NCBI RefSeq assembly: GCF_022662375.1
Contig: NZ_JAKNQL010000023.1
Coordinates: 1 to 64,000 of the forward strand
DNA: 64,000 nt
Source: Pseudomonas sp. CROZ-RG-20F-R04-15
Lineage (GTDB): Bacteria > Pseudomonadota > Gammaproteobacteria > Pseudomonadales > Pseudomonadaceae
Direction of reading: 5' to 3'
Positions within the stretch are counted from its first letter, which is position 1. Every line of letters starts with the position of its first letter. Under the pieces are notes generated by a model, which did no database searches, was not told where the DNA came from, and worked only from the letters and a program-made list of their open reading frames with translations. The position numbers and the translations under genes were made by a program. Shown here one piece after another: positions 16,100-25,423 of this stretch.

Positions 16100-16755
16100 C
16101 AGACGACTCCGTCAAGAATGCCATTCACCGCACTGGCCACAGTTTCATTCGCCTCCTTGGCGATGGCCTGGCCCCGCTTGATTGCCCGGGACAGCGCGCT
16201 CTGCGAAGGATCTCCCTCTCGTAGCTGAGGCAGCGAACACTGGGTGTCCTGCACGATGCGATCGAGACTGATCACCTCCTGCAGCTCTGCGACAAACTCC
16301 AGTCCGCCCTCATTGCGCGGCTCCTTCGTCCTAGATAGGCGAGTGATCGCCATGTTCTTCAGGAGTATGTCGCCGGCGTCAATGTCGAATGGGTCGGCAG
16401 ACTTCATCAGCCATAGTAGGAAGTCGAGCGTAGTGCTGGCCCTGGTTTCGTCGCTGCCCGCGAGGAATCCGGCCGATAGGCCGGCCACCGTCGAAACAAT
16501 CGGATTGCTCGTCAGGTTTGAGATCGCGCCACCAAGGAAGTCGGTCAGTTGAACCTTGACCGGGTTGTTGCTGATTGCCCCGGTCATCGTCCATTTGAAA
16601 GGATTCAGGATGCGGTGATCTGAAATCCTCACGCCAGACTCGATCGGAACGGATGTGATGGTGACGGTCGCCTCGAACGTGTCCTCCAACACTGCGTCGA
16701 ACGAGTAGCCCGCGATGGTGGGCGCCTGTCGCGTGAAGATATTCATGATGCTCAA
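16099..16755 (-). CDS. Dit-like baseplate/tail protein
   Basis: 218 residues directly after the tape measure gene. The N-terminal half (SFDAVLEDTFEATVTITSVP, GVRISDHRILNPFKWTMTG) looks like the N-terminal domain of Dit-type distal tail proteins; the C-terminal part is helical. It probably forms the ring that joins tube to hub. Confidence 0.65.
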   Translation of the reverse strand: MSIMNIFTRQAPTIAGYSFDAVLEDTFEATVTITSVPIESGVRISDHRILNPFKWTMTGAISNNPVKVQLTDFLGGAISNLTSNPIVSTVAGLSAGFLAGSDETRASTTLDFLLWLMKSADPFDIDAGDILLKNMAITRLSRTKEPRNEGGLEFVAELQEVISLDRIVQDTQCSLPQLREGDPSQSALSRAIKRGQAIAKEANETVASAVNGILDGVV

Positions 16756-16757
16756 GG

Positions 16758-18212
16758 CTATCGCTCCGTGGTGGTCCTCAGGTCGCCCAAGGTTTCGTAA
16801 TTCTGCCGCTCGTTGACCTGAGTGATCTTGGTCTCCAGCGCCTGACCATCAAGCTGGACGGTAATACCGAGCTGGTTTTGCACCTTGATTGGCGTCTTGC
16901 TGAGTGCGCCGGCGAATGCCTCGGCATTTGCTTGGCGATCATCTTCTGCTGTTGATTCGCTAGCTGGCGGCATGATGTCTGCTGCTGTTCTACCGCCAAG
17001 CACGTCGTCAACATGGCGCCCGGGCTCCTCTGGCGGGAGTGGCAAGCTGGTATATCCAGAATCCTCATCGGATTGCGGATGGCTGTACGCCTGCGGAACT
17101 TGGTGATCGTCGCCGCCCTGCTGGACATTGGATGAGCTGGAAACCCCAGGATTTCCGCCAAACATCAATTCCATTGGGCCTTTAATCCTTTCGAGCCCGG
17201 TCATGCTTTTCAGGAGTTCGTCGAACTTTCTCGATGCAGCCGAATAGCCTGGAACGTATTCGTCAAGAGTTCGGTTCACAACGTTCGCGCCGATAGCGGA
17301 TCCAGTCAGCGCCACGCCAGCGGTGCCTGTCTTGCTCACAGCTCCGCCGACGGTGTTGAGCCCAAGCTTCGCGGCGGTTGCGCCAACTACCGCCGCCGTT
17401 GCTGATGCGCCAAGCGCGGCGGTGGCCTCGGGGTTTTCAGCTGAGTAGTCAATTGCCTTGCTGATCTGCGGCCGGTACTCCTTGAGGAAGTTGTTCACCG
17501 CATCGCCGGCGCCGATCAGGCTTGGAAGGAACTTGTCAGCAAGCTCATTTTTGATGCCCTCGATGATCAGACCGAACTCGCTCGAGTTCTCCGCGAGCTT
17601 TCGCGCATTGTCGGTCAACTGATCGACTGGCCCAGTCAGGTCGCCGGCCTTCTTCATCGATGCGTCGAGCTGATCCACGCCGCCAGCGAGGGATCGGAAA
17701 ACCGCATCTGACAAGCCGAGCGAGCTCTGAACAACGGATCGCTGCCCCTCGTCGAGCCGAGGGATCATCTCCGCCAGCGCGCGCATGAACTCTTCGCCGG
17801 TTTTCGTATTGTAAAGCGTGCTTACGTCCAGTCCGGCCATGGCCAGATCATTGATCGGCCCCGCATCACCTTTCAGTCGCAGATTGTTCTGGATTTCTTC
17901 GAAGCGCTTGAGGGTTTCGACCGCGTCGGCCGCGTCCCCGCCCATCAGTTTGATGGCGTTACCGTAGTTGTAGACGGCAGCCTGAGAGGTGCGCAGGTTC
18001 TGCGTTGACATGGCCAGCTTGTCGACGTTGTTGGCCACTCCCACAATCGATGCGGCGGCGGTGCCGAAAGCGCCAACCAGTGCAGCAGAGATTCCCAGCG
18101 CGCCAGACTTTATTCCGTTCAGGCTGGCGTTGATCTTTTTGTCACCGGCTTCCAGCGCCTTGGTGTCATAGCCGATGCCAATCAGGAACGACTTCAGTAC
18201 CTTGCTAGCCAT
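16758..18212 (-). CDS. Tail tape measure protein
   Basis: Start ATG 18212 (MASKVLKSFLIGIGY); a longer frame extends into the chaperone gene and is rejected. 484 residues: a helical, Ala-rich N-terminal part with a hydrophobic stretch (LGISAALVGAFGTAAASIVGV), a long helical middle, a linker and a C-terminal tail. Its length sets tail length; at about 0.15 nm per residue this would be roughly 70 nm. It directly follows the frameshifted chaperone gene, the conserved order in long-tailed phages. Confidence 0.85.
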   Translation of the reverse strand: MASKVLKSFLIGIGYDTKALEAGDKKINASLNGIKSGALGISAALVGAFGTAAASIVGVANNVDKLAMSTQNLRTSQAAVYNYGNAIKLMGGDAADAVETLKRFEEIQNNLRLKGDAGPINDLAMAGLDVSTLYNTKTGEEFMRALAEMIPRLDEGQRSVVQSSLGLSDAVFRSLAGGVDQLDASMKKAGDLTGPVDQLTDNARKLAENSSEFGLIIEGIKNELADKFLPSLIGAGDAVNNFLKEYRPQISKAIDYSAENPEATAALGASATAAVVGATAAKLGLNTVGGAVSKTGTAGVALTGSAIGANVVNRTLDEYVPGYSAASRKFDELLKSMTGLERIKGPMELMFGGNPGVSSSSNVQQGGDDHQVPQAYSHPQSDEDSGYTSLPLPPEEPGRHVDDVLGGRTAADIMPPASESTAEDDRQANAEAFAGALSKTPIKVQNQLGITVQLDGQALETKITQVNERQNYETLGDLRTTTER

Positions 18213-18413
18213 TCTTCGCGGCCTCGTATTGGTCGAACAGTTCGTCCATGGCTTGGTTGAAGCGCTCGACATCAGCGATCGATAGCGACCCGTCGGCGAG
18301 TTGCGACCACGTACAGAGTGGTGGGCAGATGCCAACAATCCCAACGCAGGGCCGCATCAAGAACCAATTTACGGCGCTACGCTTTCCGCGCCCGGCTGCC
18401 TTGGGCTTTTTTC
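18205..18413 (-). CDS. Tail chaperone T domain, reached by -1 frameshift
   Basis: After codon 121 of the upstream chaperone (K, AAA in an A6 run at 18407-18412) the -1 frame stays open for 67 codons to TAG at 18205-18207. The segment ends SIADVERFNQAMDELFDQYE and has PCVGIVGICPPLCTWSQLADG, a pattern typical of G-T tail chaperone extensions. It has no start codon and no ribosome site of its own, and ends over the tape measure ATG. The slip site AAAAAAG is not an ideal tandem heptamer in this frame, so the efficiency is uncertain. Confidence 0.75.
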
Positions 18414-18770
18414 GCCGCTTGGCAGCCAGTCGAAAAAATCGGAGAGATTCCAGCGCAGCAACTCGGACAGGAGTTGGTTGTACTGCACCATCTTGCCGCC
18501 GAAGTCGGAAACGGTGACCGCACGCTCAGTTCCGTTGATGAACACCCGAGTCATGAGCATCTGCGTGACCTGCGCCTTCACGTCCTGACGCATCGACATG
18601 AACATGGCGCTCAGCACCTTGTCGTCGATTTCTAGACCTGCGCCGGCAGCCGTGGCGAATCGCTCCAGCACGGCGGCAGACAGCAGGGACATTAGGCGGT
18701 CTTGATCGACCGCGCTGGCCATGGCGGCGTTGTACTGCACGCCGCCGATGGTGAATGCTTTCACGCTCAT
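18369..18770 (-). CDS. Tail assembly chaperone (G protein)
   Basis: 133 residues, MSVKAFTIGGVQYN.. then a helical body and SDFFDWLPSGEK before the slip site. This is the short product of a G/GT pair that coats the tape measure during tail assembly. It lies between the tube and tape measure genes. Confidence 0.8.
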   Translation of the reverse strand: MSVKAFTIGGVQYNAAMASAVDQDRLMSLLSAAVLERFATAAGAGLEIDDKVLSAMFMSMRQDVKAQVTQMLMTRVFINGTERAVTVSDFGGKMVQYNQLLSELLRWNLSDFFDWLPSGEKSPRQPGAESVAP

Positions 18771-18773
18771 CTA

Positions 18774-19181
18774 TCAGCCCCTTGTCGCTTCCCAGATGTT
18801 GAATTGCATCGTGAACTGGTCATCCGTGATGGTGGAACCGGCCCGGCCGCGCTGACCATCGTTCACCAGCACACCTTCAGATCCAAGCGCAGTTTCCAGC
18901 GTGCCGATCTGGGTGAAGGTTAGTGTGATGTTGGCGTTCGAGTTCAGCAGGCCTTGCACGTAGGCGGAGTCTGCAGAGCCGGGGTTCAGGTATACGTTCA
19001 CCTCGCGCCCGGGATTGATCCGGTCGAGGCGGACAGCATTCCCTCCCTGACCGCGGCGCAGCTGGCTGCGCGCATCGATTGGCGCGTCCGTGTACGGGGT
19101 CGCGGTCTCGCCCCAGTCCTGGATCTGCCGGCCGTTGATGGTGACGACGCACAGGTCTGTCGAGAAGTTATTCAGGCTCAT
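18774..19181 (-). CDS. Tail tube protein
   Basis: 135 residues, beta-rich (VTINGRQIQDWGE, REVNVYLNPGSADSAYVQGL, ITLTFTQIG), directly after the sheath gene. Matches the DUF3277-like tube proteins paired with DUF3383 sheaths. It forms the rigid inner tube. Confidence 0.75.
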   Translation of the reverse strand: MSLNNFSTDLCVVTINGRQIQDWGETATPYTDAPIDARSQLRRGQGGNAVRLDRINPGREVNVYLNPGSADSAYVQGLLNSNANITLTFTQIGTLETALGSEGVLVNDGQRGRAGSTITDDQFTMQFNIWEATRG

Positions 19182-19191
19182 GGATCACCTA

Positions 19192-20334
19192 TCAATAGAC
19201 GTCGAGATCGACATCGACAATGTGGATGGCGCCGGCGCGGAACAGGCGGATTCTCAAAGGTGCGGCCTTGCGGGCATTACGATCAGCCTCAGACAGATCG
19301 AGAATGTCCTCGGGCTTTGTCAGGATCTCGAAGCCGGATGTGTACTTCTCAAGCCCATCGTCAGGATCAATGTAATTGCGCGGGCCGAGGTAGCCGTTTC
19401 CGATATAGCCCTGCGAGAACGATCTCGCCGCACCAATCAAAACGGCTTCGCCTGCCGGGGTTTGCCGCAACTTGGTCGGCTGGTTCGCATTTGCGTTGTA
19501 CAACGCCGTGGTCAACCCGTTGATGTAGGCATCCAGGTTCACCACATCATCAATGAATTCGCCGTAGGTGCTGTGCGTGACGGTGTTGATCCAGCGCCCC
19601 GAATCGACCGACCCTTGATTGTCGACGACGGTGTAGAAGATCGCTTTCTTGGTGGCACTCTGCATCGCGGCGTATGCAGTACCGGTCAGCGATTCCGCCG
19701 GCACCCCTGGAGATTTTTTGAACTCGCCGGTGATGGTCGAGTTGTCAGCACTGTAGTTGACGGCTGCGAAATGCTTGGCCAGTGCTGAACCGGAATATGG
19801 ATCGGTGGCGTGCGCGGCGGTGTAAACGTGGCGGAAACCAGCGGTCGTCAGTTGAGTGGCGATATCGTCAGTGTCGGCCGGGTCGCGGATCTCGATAGCC
19901 GAAGCGCCGGTCTGGTTGTCGATGAACATACTGGTGTTGTCTTCGCACCATTGGGCGATCGCCAGCACATCGGCCTTGACCGCAAGAATCGGCGCGGTCC
20001 ACATGGTCCAGTACCACCACAGCAGGTTCCTGGCTTTGTTGAGCGTGGCGGCGCGCGTGGCATCGGCCGTAGCCACACCATAAACCTTCAGTTCGCGGGT
20101 AGCAGGCGTGCCGCCGAGCCAGCGCTGTGCTGCCTTGTATGTCTCGGTGGTATCAGCGAAATCCTCTGACAGCGCAGGGAGGCTGAAATACGTCCGGTAC
20201 GTGTCCGGCGAAAAGCCAACCGGCAGCTCAAGCTGCGGCGCGAACAGCATGGCACTGGCAAAGTTCGCATTGCCCAGGCCTGCCGGGCTGATCCGGGCAT
20301 TAATCCGGATGATGTTGGTAGCTGGATAGCTCAC
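19192..20334 (-). CDS. Contractile tail sheath protein (DUF3383-like)
   Basis: 380 residues. Features: IIRINARISPAGLGNANFAS at the N-terminus, FADTTETYKAAQRWL, and a C-terminal part with GFEILTKPEDILDLSEADR and AGAIHIVDVDLDVY, as in DUF3383 sheath proteins. Its presence with a tube gene and gpJ/gp25-like baseplate genes shows that the virion has a contractile tail. Confidence 0.82.
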   Translation of the reverse strand: MSYPATNIIRINARISPAGLGNANFASAMLFAPQLELPVGFSPDTYRTYFSLPALSEDFADTTETYKAAQRWLGGTPATRELKVYGVATADATRAATLNKARNLLWWYWTMWTAPILAVKADVLAIAQWCEDNTSMFIDNQTGASAIEIRDPADTDDIATQLTTAGFRHVYTAAHATDPYSGSALAKHFAAVNYSADNSTITGEFKKSPGVPAESLTGTAYAAMQSATKKAIFYTVVDNQGSVDSGRWINTVTHSTYGEFIDDVVNLDAYINGLTTALYNANANQPTKLRQTPAGEAVLIGAARSFSQGYIGNGYLGPRNYIDPDDGLEKYTSGFEILTKPEDILDLSEADRNARKAAPLRIRLFRAGAIHIVDVDLDVY

Positions 20335-20352
20335 TGTGCTAGCTCCAATGGG

Positions 20353-20898
20353 TTATGTGGGGTCGAATTCCACGATGAAGGTGTCGAGGACCTGAGCCTT
20401 TTCGTTCTGAAGGGCGACTTCTACGCTCAGGATGTTGTTGATCTCGGCCACGCTGATCGCCTCGTACATAAGGCGAATGGTGATCTGTGCGCGCTGCTCG
20501 AAGTTGGCCGATTGCAGGCTGGTCAGGTTGTTCACACCGTCGGTGCTGTTCCAGCCGATCTTGGACTTGAACAACATCATGCTGATGTCTGGTCGCTTAT
20601 TGGCCTGTTTCAGGCGCTCGGCATACATCAGCGCCTCACCGCGATAGAAGTTGATGCTGGCCGAACACATGATTTGCGCGCGTACTTCGGTCTCGACTTT
20701 GTCGTCGGGGATGTCACGCGACTTGATATTCGCCTGGCCGCGCTCGCCGACGTATTGCCGCGGCGTGATGGTCGCGTATTCACCCTTTGGTGCTGGCATG
20801 CTTCCGGGGCCTGCCTGATCAGCAAGAACGCACTCAGGCACGCCGGTCGCCAGCATCACAATCGGACGGAGCTTCTTGAACAGTTCTTCGTTGGTCAT
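20353..20898 (-). CDS. Neck/tail terminator-like protein
   Basis: 181 residues, MTNEELFKKLRPIVMLATG.. , between a head-completion gene and the sheath gene. Sequence pattern and place match the neck or tail-terminator proteins (LIC_12616-like) of related prophages. It would cap the tail and join it to the head. Confidence 0.6.
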   Translation of the reverse strand: MTNEELFKKLRPIVMLATGVPECVLADQAGPGSMPAPKGEYATITPRQYVGERGQANIKSRDIPDDKVETEVRAQIMCSASINFYRGEALMYAERLKQANKRPDISMMLFKSKIGWNSTDGVNNLTSLQSANFEQRAQITIRLMYEAISVAEINNILSVEVALQNEKAQVLDTFIVEFDPT

Positions 20899-21266
20899 GC
20901 CGGACCGCCTGACTGGTCGTCGATTCTGGAGACAATGACCTTGCAGTAGTTACGCCAGTGGCGGTTGTCGCATTTGACGGCTTTCCACTGTTGCCCCAGA
21001 AATTCCCACGTTCCGGTCTGGTCAATCAGCTGCATATCGCCCTGGTTGATGTAGATCCGCCGCGCGTCGACGATCCGTTCGCCACCCTGTCGAAGGAAAT
21101 CAACTTCCCTGTCGCTGGCTGGCTGGATGTTCACGATGTACTGGGTGGTGCTTGGGGTGCCGGGCACCCAAATTCCTTCTACCCAGTCACCACCGGTATC
21201 AACCGTGCGGCTTGCTTCGACGCTGGCGAAGACCTGGTCGATCTGGCCTTCCATATTCAGGCTCAT
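20895..21266 (-). CDS. Putative head completion protein
   Basis: 123 residues, beta-rich, with WEFLGQQWKAVKCDNRHW late in the chain. Four-base overlaps with both neighbours. Position in the connector cluster (DUF4054, gp10-like, this, terminator) suggests a head-tail joining role. No firm family call. Confidence 0.5.
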   Translation of the reverse strand: MSLNMEGQIDQVFASVEASRTVDTGGDWVEGIWVPGTPSTTQYIVNIQPASDREVDFLRQGGERIVDARRIYINQGDMQLIDQTGTWEFLGQQWKAVKCDNRHWRNYCKVIVSRIDDQSGGPA

Positions 21267-21862
21267 TCAAGACCCTCCGTTACCGGCCCGACTGAGACCT
21301 TGTGCGTTACTGACTGGCGCATAGCGCCGGAGTCGATGAGAGGGTTGTTGCTGCCTTTCTTGCGAATGGTCGACGCTGCGTTGGGCGGCGTCTTCAGGTC
21401 GGTCATGTAAACCTTCACCTTGCCTGCGGCCACGGCACCGACTGCTTCAAGGATTTGATCCATCGACTGCCCCGCCTCCATGCCGTCCTGAATGGTTAGC
21501 AGCACCTCAGGGGTGGCACTAGCCACCCCGGGCTCAAGCCATGGCCTGGCAGGGATATCGATCGTGTGCGGCTGGGTCACACCCAATTGCATGTATCCGG
21601 CACCAGCCTTAAGAAATCGCACCTCATCTCGGTCGGCTGCCGCCTTGCTGGCATAGCCGTATGACGTGCCACCGGGGTGCTTGATCTCGGCGCCGAACTC
21701 ATGCGTGGCGCCAAGCCCGGCCATGGTGATATCGCCTGACTCGACGTTGCCGGCTTCTTCGTGAATGCCGATCGTCACGACCTTGTCGGACTTCAGTGCA
21801 TTCAGCTCTTTCGCGAGCTCGTCCTGTAGTTCCTGAAGGCCGTGAATGGTGAGATCGATCAT
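21263..21862 (-). CDS. HK97 gp10-like / virion morphogenesis protein
   Basis: 199 residues. VTIGIHEEAG, LGATHEFGAEI, IPARPWLEPGV and LIDSGAMRQSVTHKVS are the landmarks of gp10-like and virion morphogenesis proteins, which act in tail completion. A segment of about 30 residues between EFGAEI and IPARPWL is longer than in short members. Confidence 0.7.
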   Translation of the reverse strand: MIDLTIHGLQELQDELAKELNALKSDKVVTIGIHEEAGNVESGDITMAGLGATHEFGAEIKHPGGTSYGYASKAAADRDEVRFLKAGAGYMQLGVTQPHTIDIPARPWLEPGVASATPEVLLTIQDGMEAGQSMDQILEAVGAVAAGKVKVYMTDLKTPPNAASTIRKKGSNNPLIDSGAMRQSVTHKVSVGPVTEGLE

Positions 21863-22282
21863 TCAAACCGCCTTGGCACCCATCCCGGCGCGCTTCTTGA
21901 GCCTGTAGAACTGCTGGCCGTAGTTGGTGTAGGTCAGCCAGTCGGTGCCGGCGTCCATCATCTGCGGCACGCGGTAGGCGATCGATTCATCGCCGACTGA
22001 CTTCTGGGCCACGTTGAGTCGGGCCTCGGAGTTGGGTGTGCCGCCGGCGCCGAGCGTGGCAAAGTTGGTTGCCAGCCAATGCGCCGCGAAGTACTGCATG
22101 CCGCGCCACTTGAAGTTGTCGCAGGTCAGCTCTAGGGCGCCCCACCGGCTTGAGCCAGTCTCGGTACCGGCCTCGCAAAGGGCCTCGACGATATACTCGT
22201 CGGGCCACTTCACTGGGTCGGCAAATGCCTTCAGGACTGGATTGCTGCGGAAAGCCGCAATCATCTCGGGGGTGATTAACAT
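21863..22282 (-). CDS. DUF4054 head-tail connector protein
   Basis: 139 residues with the DUF4054 pattern: ITPEMIAAFRSNPVLKAFAD, WRGMQYFAAHWLATN and the C-terminal TNYGQQFYRLKKRAG. Such proteins are adaptors below the portal. One base separates it from the gp10-like gene. Confidence 0.78.
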   Translation of the reverse strand: MLITPEMIAAFRSNPVLKAFADPVKWPDEYIVEALCEAGTETGSSRWGALELTCDNFKWRGMQYFAAHWLATNFATLGAGGTPNSEARLNVAQKSVGDESIAYRVPQMMDAGTDWLTYTNYGQQFYRLKKRAGMGAKAV

Positions 22283-22324
22283 GGGCTCTCCGTTATGAAT
22301 GAGTGGGCGCTAGGCGCCCGGGTG

Positions 22325-22654
22325 TTACACGACTGGCTGTGCCTTGGCGATTTCTTCGCGCAGGCGTTTTTCGCCCCAGCGTGCGTTTACTTCGATGCCG
22401 AGTTCTGCGGCTTCATCGCGCAGCTGGATGAGGACGTCGTCGCCGCCTTCATCCTCTTCACCTTCCAGTTCGTCCGCGCCAACGCGGCGCAGGTCACCGC
22501 TCTTCAGCAAAGCTTTGACAAAATCGATCTTGGCCACCGCGTCAGGCACTTCAACCGCTGGGTTTTCACCCGGCAGGATTGGGTAGCTGGTTTCTTTATC
22601 GCCCACCAGGTGGTTGATGGTGATCAGTCGTGCTGCTTCGTTCTTCAGGTACAT
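22325..22654 (-). CDS. Small capsid-region protein with HeH/LEM-like end
   Basis: Start ATG 22654 with GAGGA upstream (109 residues); the longer frame has no ribosome site. An N-terminal beta part, a very acidic middle (ELEGEEDEGGDD) and a C-terminal helix-extension-helix-like segment (LRDEAAELGIEVNARWGEK). Lies right after the major capsid gene, as similar proteins do in related phages. Exact role unknown. Confidence 0.55.
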   Translation of the reverse strand: MYLKNEAARLITINHLVGDKETSYPILPGENPAVEVPDAVAKIDFVKALLKSGDLRRVGADELEGEEDEGGDDVLIQLRDEAAELGIEVNARWGEKRLREEIAKAQPVV

Positions 22655-22722
22655 GTCGAATCCTCGCCCGGAATCATTGGCCGCCGCCCCGGGCATAGCG
22701 GAGGCGACCATGGATCAGTTGG

Positions 22723-23751
22723 TTAGAACTGGTCGCGGTACGCGCCAGAGAACGGGTAGCGGAATTCAACGCCGCTGATCTTGTACTCGCACGGCACGTT
22801 GACCTTCAGGTTCCACATCTGCGGAGCCAGGGAGCGCCATGGGATCGGCACCTGCATGCCCAGGTTCTCGTCGTTCAGTTCGTAAGCGACGATGCGGTCC
22901 TTGCTGCCGTTGGACACACCGGCGGCGGCCAACTGGGCAGCAGACAGTTGCAGGCGGCTGAAGATATTGATCGGGCGACCGGTCAGCGCGGTGAACTGGT
23001 TGTTGGTGCGGAAGTACTCGAGGATGGTCTTGTCGGTGATGGTGCCCATCCGCTTGTTCGAGATGAACGCGAAGCGGGCAGCATCCAGGATGATCGTGTC
23101 AGGGACGTGCACAGTGGCCGAGTTGATGTAGACATCAACCAGGATCTTGTTCAGGTCGGCGACGATCTGGTCACCGGTGGTCGCGGCGTTGTACCAGTCC
23201 AGCGTGGAGTTCGACAGCGCCAGGTTGGGGTTGTTGAACAGCCCAGTCATGCCGCGAGCTGCGTCACCGAAGTACGCCACACGCTGGGTATGCTCTTGGG
23301 CACCACGGAAAGCCAGACGGGCTTTGGTGGTATCCAGCGGGATGCGCAGCTGTTGCGACTTGCGCAGTTCGTCCAGGCTGTAGCTGTACTTGTTGCCCGC
23401 GTAGCCGATCGGCACAACCGATTTGTTCGCGTTGACCGTCACATCGGGTAGGTCGTCAGCGCTGGCGCCGATGAACTTGCCGATGGTCACGCCGTCGTAG
23501 CTGATGTAGTCCCACTGATCTACCCACTCAGGCAGAGAAGTGTCGACCGGGATCAGCTCCATGTAGTTGATCGCGGCGTACTTGGCCTCGTAGATACGAG
23601 ATTCCAGGCTCGCCAGCTGGCTGATGTAGAACGCCAGGCCGTCATCGAGGGTCGGCAGACCGTCATTGAAGGTCACTTGGTACGCATCGCGGCCGATCTG
23701 GTGCGCGATTGCGGCATCGATGGCTACGACGATTTTTTTAAGCTGGGTCAT
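22723..23751 (-). CDS. Major capsid protein (DUF2184-like)
   Basis: 342 residues from ATG 23751 (MTQLKKIVVAIDAA). Diagnostic parts: YISYDGVTIGKFIGASADD, VVPIGYAGNKYSYSLDELR, DTTKARLAFRGAQEHTQRV, and the C-terminal CEYKISGVEFRYPFSGAYRD. This is the DUF2184 type of HK97-fold capsid protein. It lies between the cement-like protein and the connector genes. Confidence 0.85.
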   Translation of the reverse strand: MTQLKKIVVAIDAAIAHQIGRDAYQVTFNDGLPTLDDGLAFYISQLASLESRIYEAKYAAINYMELIPVDTSLPEWVDQWDYISYDGVTIGKFIGASADDLPDVTVNANKSVVPIGYAGNKYSYSLDELRKSQQLRIPLDTTKARLAFRGAQEHTQRVAYFGDAARGMTGLFNNPNLALSNSTLDWYNAATTGDQIVADLNKILVDVYINSATVHVPDTIILDAARFAFISNKRMGTITDKTILEYFRTNNQFTALTGRPINIFSRLQLSAAQLAAAGVSNGSKDRIVAYELNDENLGMQVPIPWRSLAPQMWNLKVNVPCEYKISGVEFRYPFSGAYRDQF

Positions 23752-23756
23752 GTCGA

Positions 23757-24251
23757 TTAGCCCCCGACCTTGAGAGAAATTTTGCCAAGTGCACCGGCGC
23801 CGGTGGTGGTTACCCACTTGGCGTTCGGGATCAGCACGGCCAGGGTTGCAGCCGCGCCAACCACGTTCGAGAACTGGCCTTGGTTGGTGCCGGTGCCGTC
23901 GCCGACTACCAGATAGACCGGGTCATCCTTGACGACTGCTACACGGGCGGTCACCCAGATAGGCGCCATGGTCTCGACGGTCATGTCGCGCTTGGCGACC
24001 GCGCCGAACACATCGTTCTGCGTGTAGGCGCGGTTCAGTTCGCGCTTCACGACGCCGATGAACTGGGCTGCGGTCGATGCAGCGACCGGCAGTTTTGCGC
24101 CGTCTTCACCGTCGCTCACAACACCCAGGCCGTAAGCGATGTTGACAGTGCCTTTGTTGACCTTGGAGACGCCGTTGGACACTTCGCCGTCAGCGACCAT
24201 GCCCGCGTACGCGACGCCGTGGTTGATTGCGTTACCACCGATAACTGGCAT
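23757..24251 (-). CDS. Capsid decoration/structural cement protein
   Basis: 164 residues, Gly/Val/Thr-rich and beta in character, beginning MPVIGGNAINHGVAYAGMVA. Its place between the protease-scaffold and capsid genes fits a head-stabilising cement protein. Confidence 0.65.
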   Translation of the reverse strand: MPVIGGNAINHGVAYAGMVADGEVSNGVSKVNKGTVNIAYGLGVVSDGEDGAKLPVAASTAAQFIGVVKRELNRAYTQNDVFGAVAKRDMTVETMAPIWVTARVAVVKDDPVYLVVGDGTGTNQGQFSNVVGAAATLAVLIPNAKWVTTTGAGALGKISLKVGG

Positions 24252-24253
24252 GG

Positions 24254-25423
24254 TTAGGCTCCTTTCTGTTTGTGGGCGCCGGACAAGCTTTGCTTGTGCG
24301 CCTGATATGGGGTCGGTGCGGCATCAGCGGTAACGCCCGGTGTCGCGCCGTCCTTGGCCAGCTGCACGAACTGAGCGAAGAGCGCGGCGGTGTCACCCAT
24401 TGGCTTTTTGTCTTTGGGCTTCTTGCCACCCTTGCCGTCGTCCTCCTCTTCCTCTTCCTCCTCATCCTTATCGGACTCGGCGTCGAAGGCGGCTTCAACG
24501 TAGCCGGCGGACTTGTCCGACCAATCACGCTTCGGCAGGGCCACAGCCAGCGCGGCGCGCTTGATCTCGATCACGTCGAGGCTGTCGCAGGTGAATTCGT
24601 CGCCGGCGACCTTGCGGGCAAGGGCCTGGGCTGAGCTGATGGCTTTGACGCGTTCGCCGATTGCGACATCGCCGGAAGCTTTGCGGGCCTCGACCAAGTC
24701 TTCAGCAGCCTTGTCAGCGGTTGCCTGGGCCTTATCAGCCTTGGTTTCCGCATCAGTGGCACGCTTCAACAGTCGGTCGAACGAGTCGGCGACCACTTGG
24801 GCGTTCGCAGGATCAGCAACATCAACGCTGCGCCCGCTATCGGTGGTGATAAGTACAGGCATTGTGTTGCCTCCTGGGTTGTGGTCGAAGACGCGAGCGA
24901 TGCCGCCCGCTCTCGCTTTGGTAACCACCGCTTGGTGGTTGATGATGATGTTGCGCTGGGTGTACTCGTACTCTTGGCCGTCGGCAGTCACGCCGGGGCC
25001 GTGGACGTATTCAGCGGTGTAGCCTGCGGAGAGTTCACACTTCCCGGCGTTGATGTCGTCGATGGTCTTCTGGTCTTTGATGATCAGATCGCAGATGACA
25101 AAGTCGCCATCACGACGGCCAGAGCCGCGCACCTCGCCTACAGCTACGGCCTTGTAGTTCTTGGCCGTGACCAGCTCTTTAGGGTGGTCGTTGGTGACTG
25201 TCGCGCCGTCGTACGTGCCCAGTGACGAGTCGTTGAACACCTCGTCTTCTGGGCGGTACACACGAACGATTCGATTCGGATCACCGTCGAGCCCAAGCTC
25301 GCGGGCCAGGTATTCCTGAATGCCGGTGCGCGCCACCCGGCCCGGCACCTTGAGGAAGCCCTCGTCGGTGTATTCACGGTGGGTGATGCGGTGGCTTGAC
25401 CGATCAAATACGGTGCACTTCAT
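24254..25423 (-). CDS. DUF2213 prohead protease with scaffold-like tail
   Basis: Start ATG 25423 overlaps the upstream stop (ATGA), giving 389 residues. N-terminal DUF2213 protease region: VTNDHPKELV with a likely catalytic His and GKCELSAGYTAEYV with a likely Ser. After about residue 205 comes a helical scaffold-like part (ADAETKADKAQATADKAAED), then a run of eight Glu and an acid/Lys-rich stretch. It would process the capsid precursor and act as scaffold. Confidence 0.8.
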   Translation of the reverse strand: MKCTVFDRSSHRITHREYTDEGFLKVPGRVARTGIQEYLARELGLDGDPNRIVRVYRPEDEVFNDSSLGTYDGATVTNDHPKELVTAKNYKAVAVGEVRGSGRRDGDFVICDLIIKDQKTIDDINAGKCELSAGYTAEYVHGPGVTADGQEYEYTQRNIIINHQAVVTKARAGGIARVFDHNPGGNTMPVLITTDSGRSVDVADPANAQVVADSFDRLLKRATDAETKADKAQATADKAAEDLVEARKASGDVAIGERVKAISSAQALARKVAGDEFTCDSLDVIEIKRAALAVALPKRDWSDKSAGYVEAAFDAESDKDEEEEEEEDDGKGGKKPKDKKPMGDTAALFAQFVQLAKDGATPGVTADAAPTPYQAHKQSLSGAHKQKGA

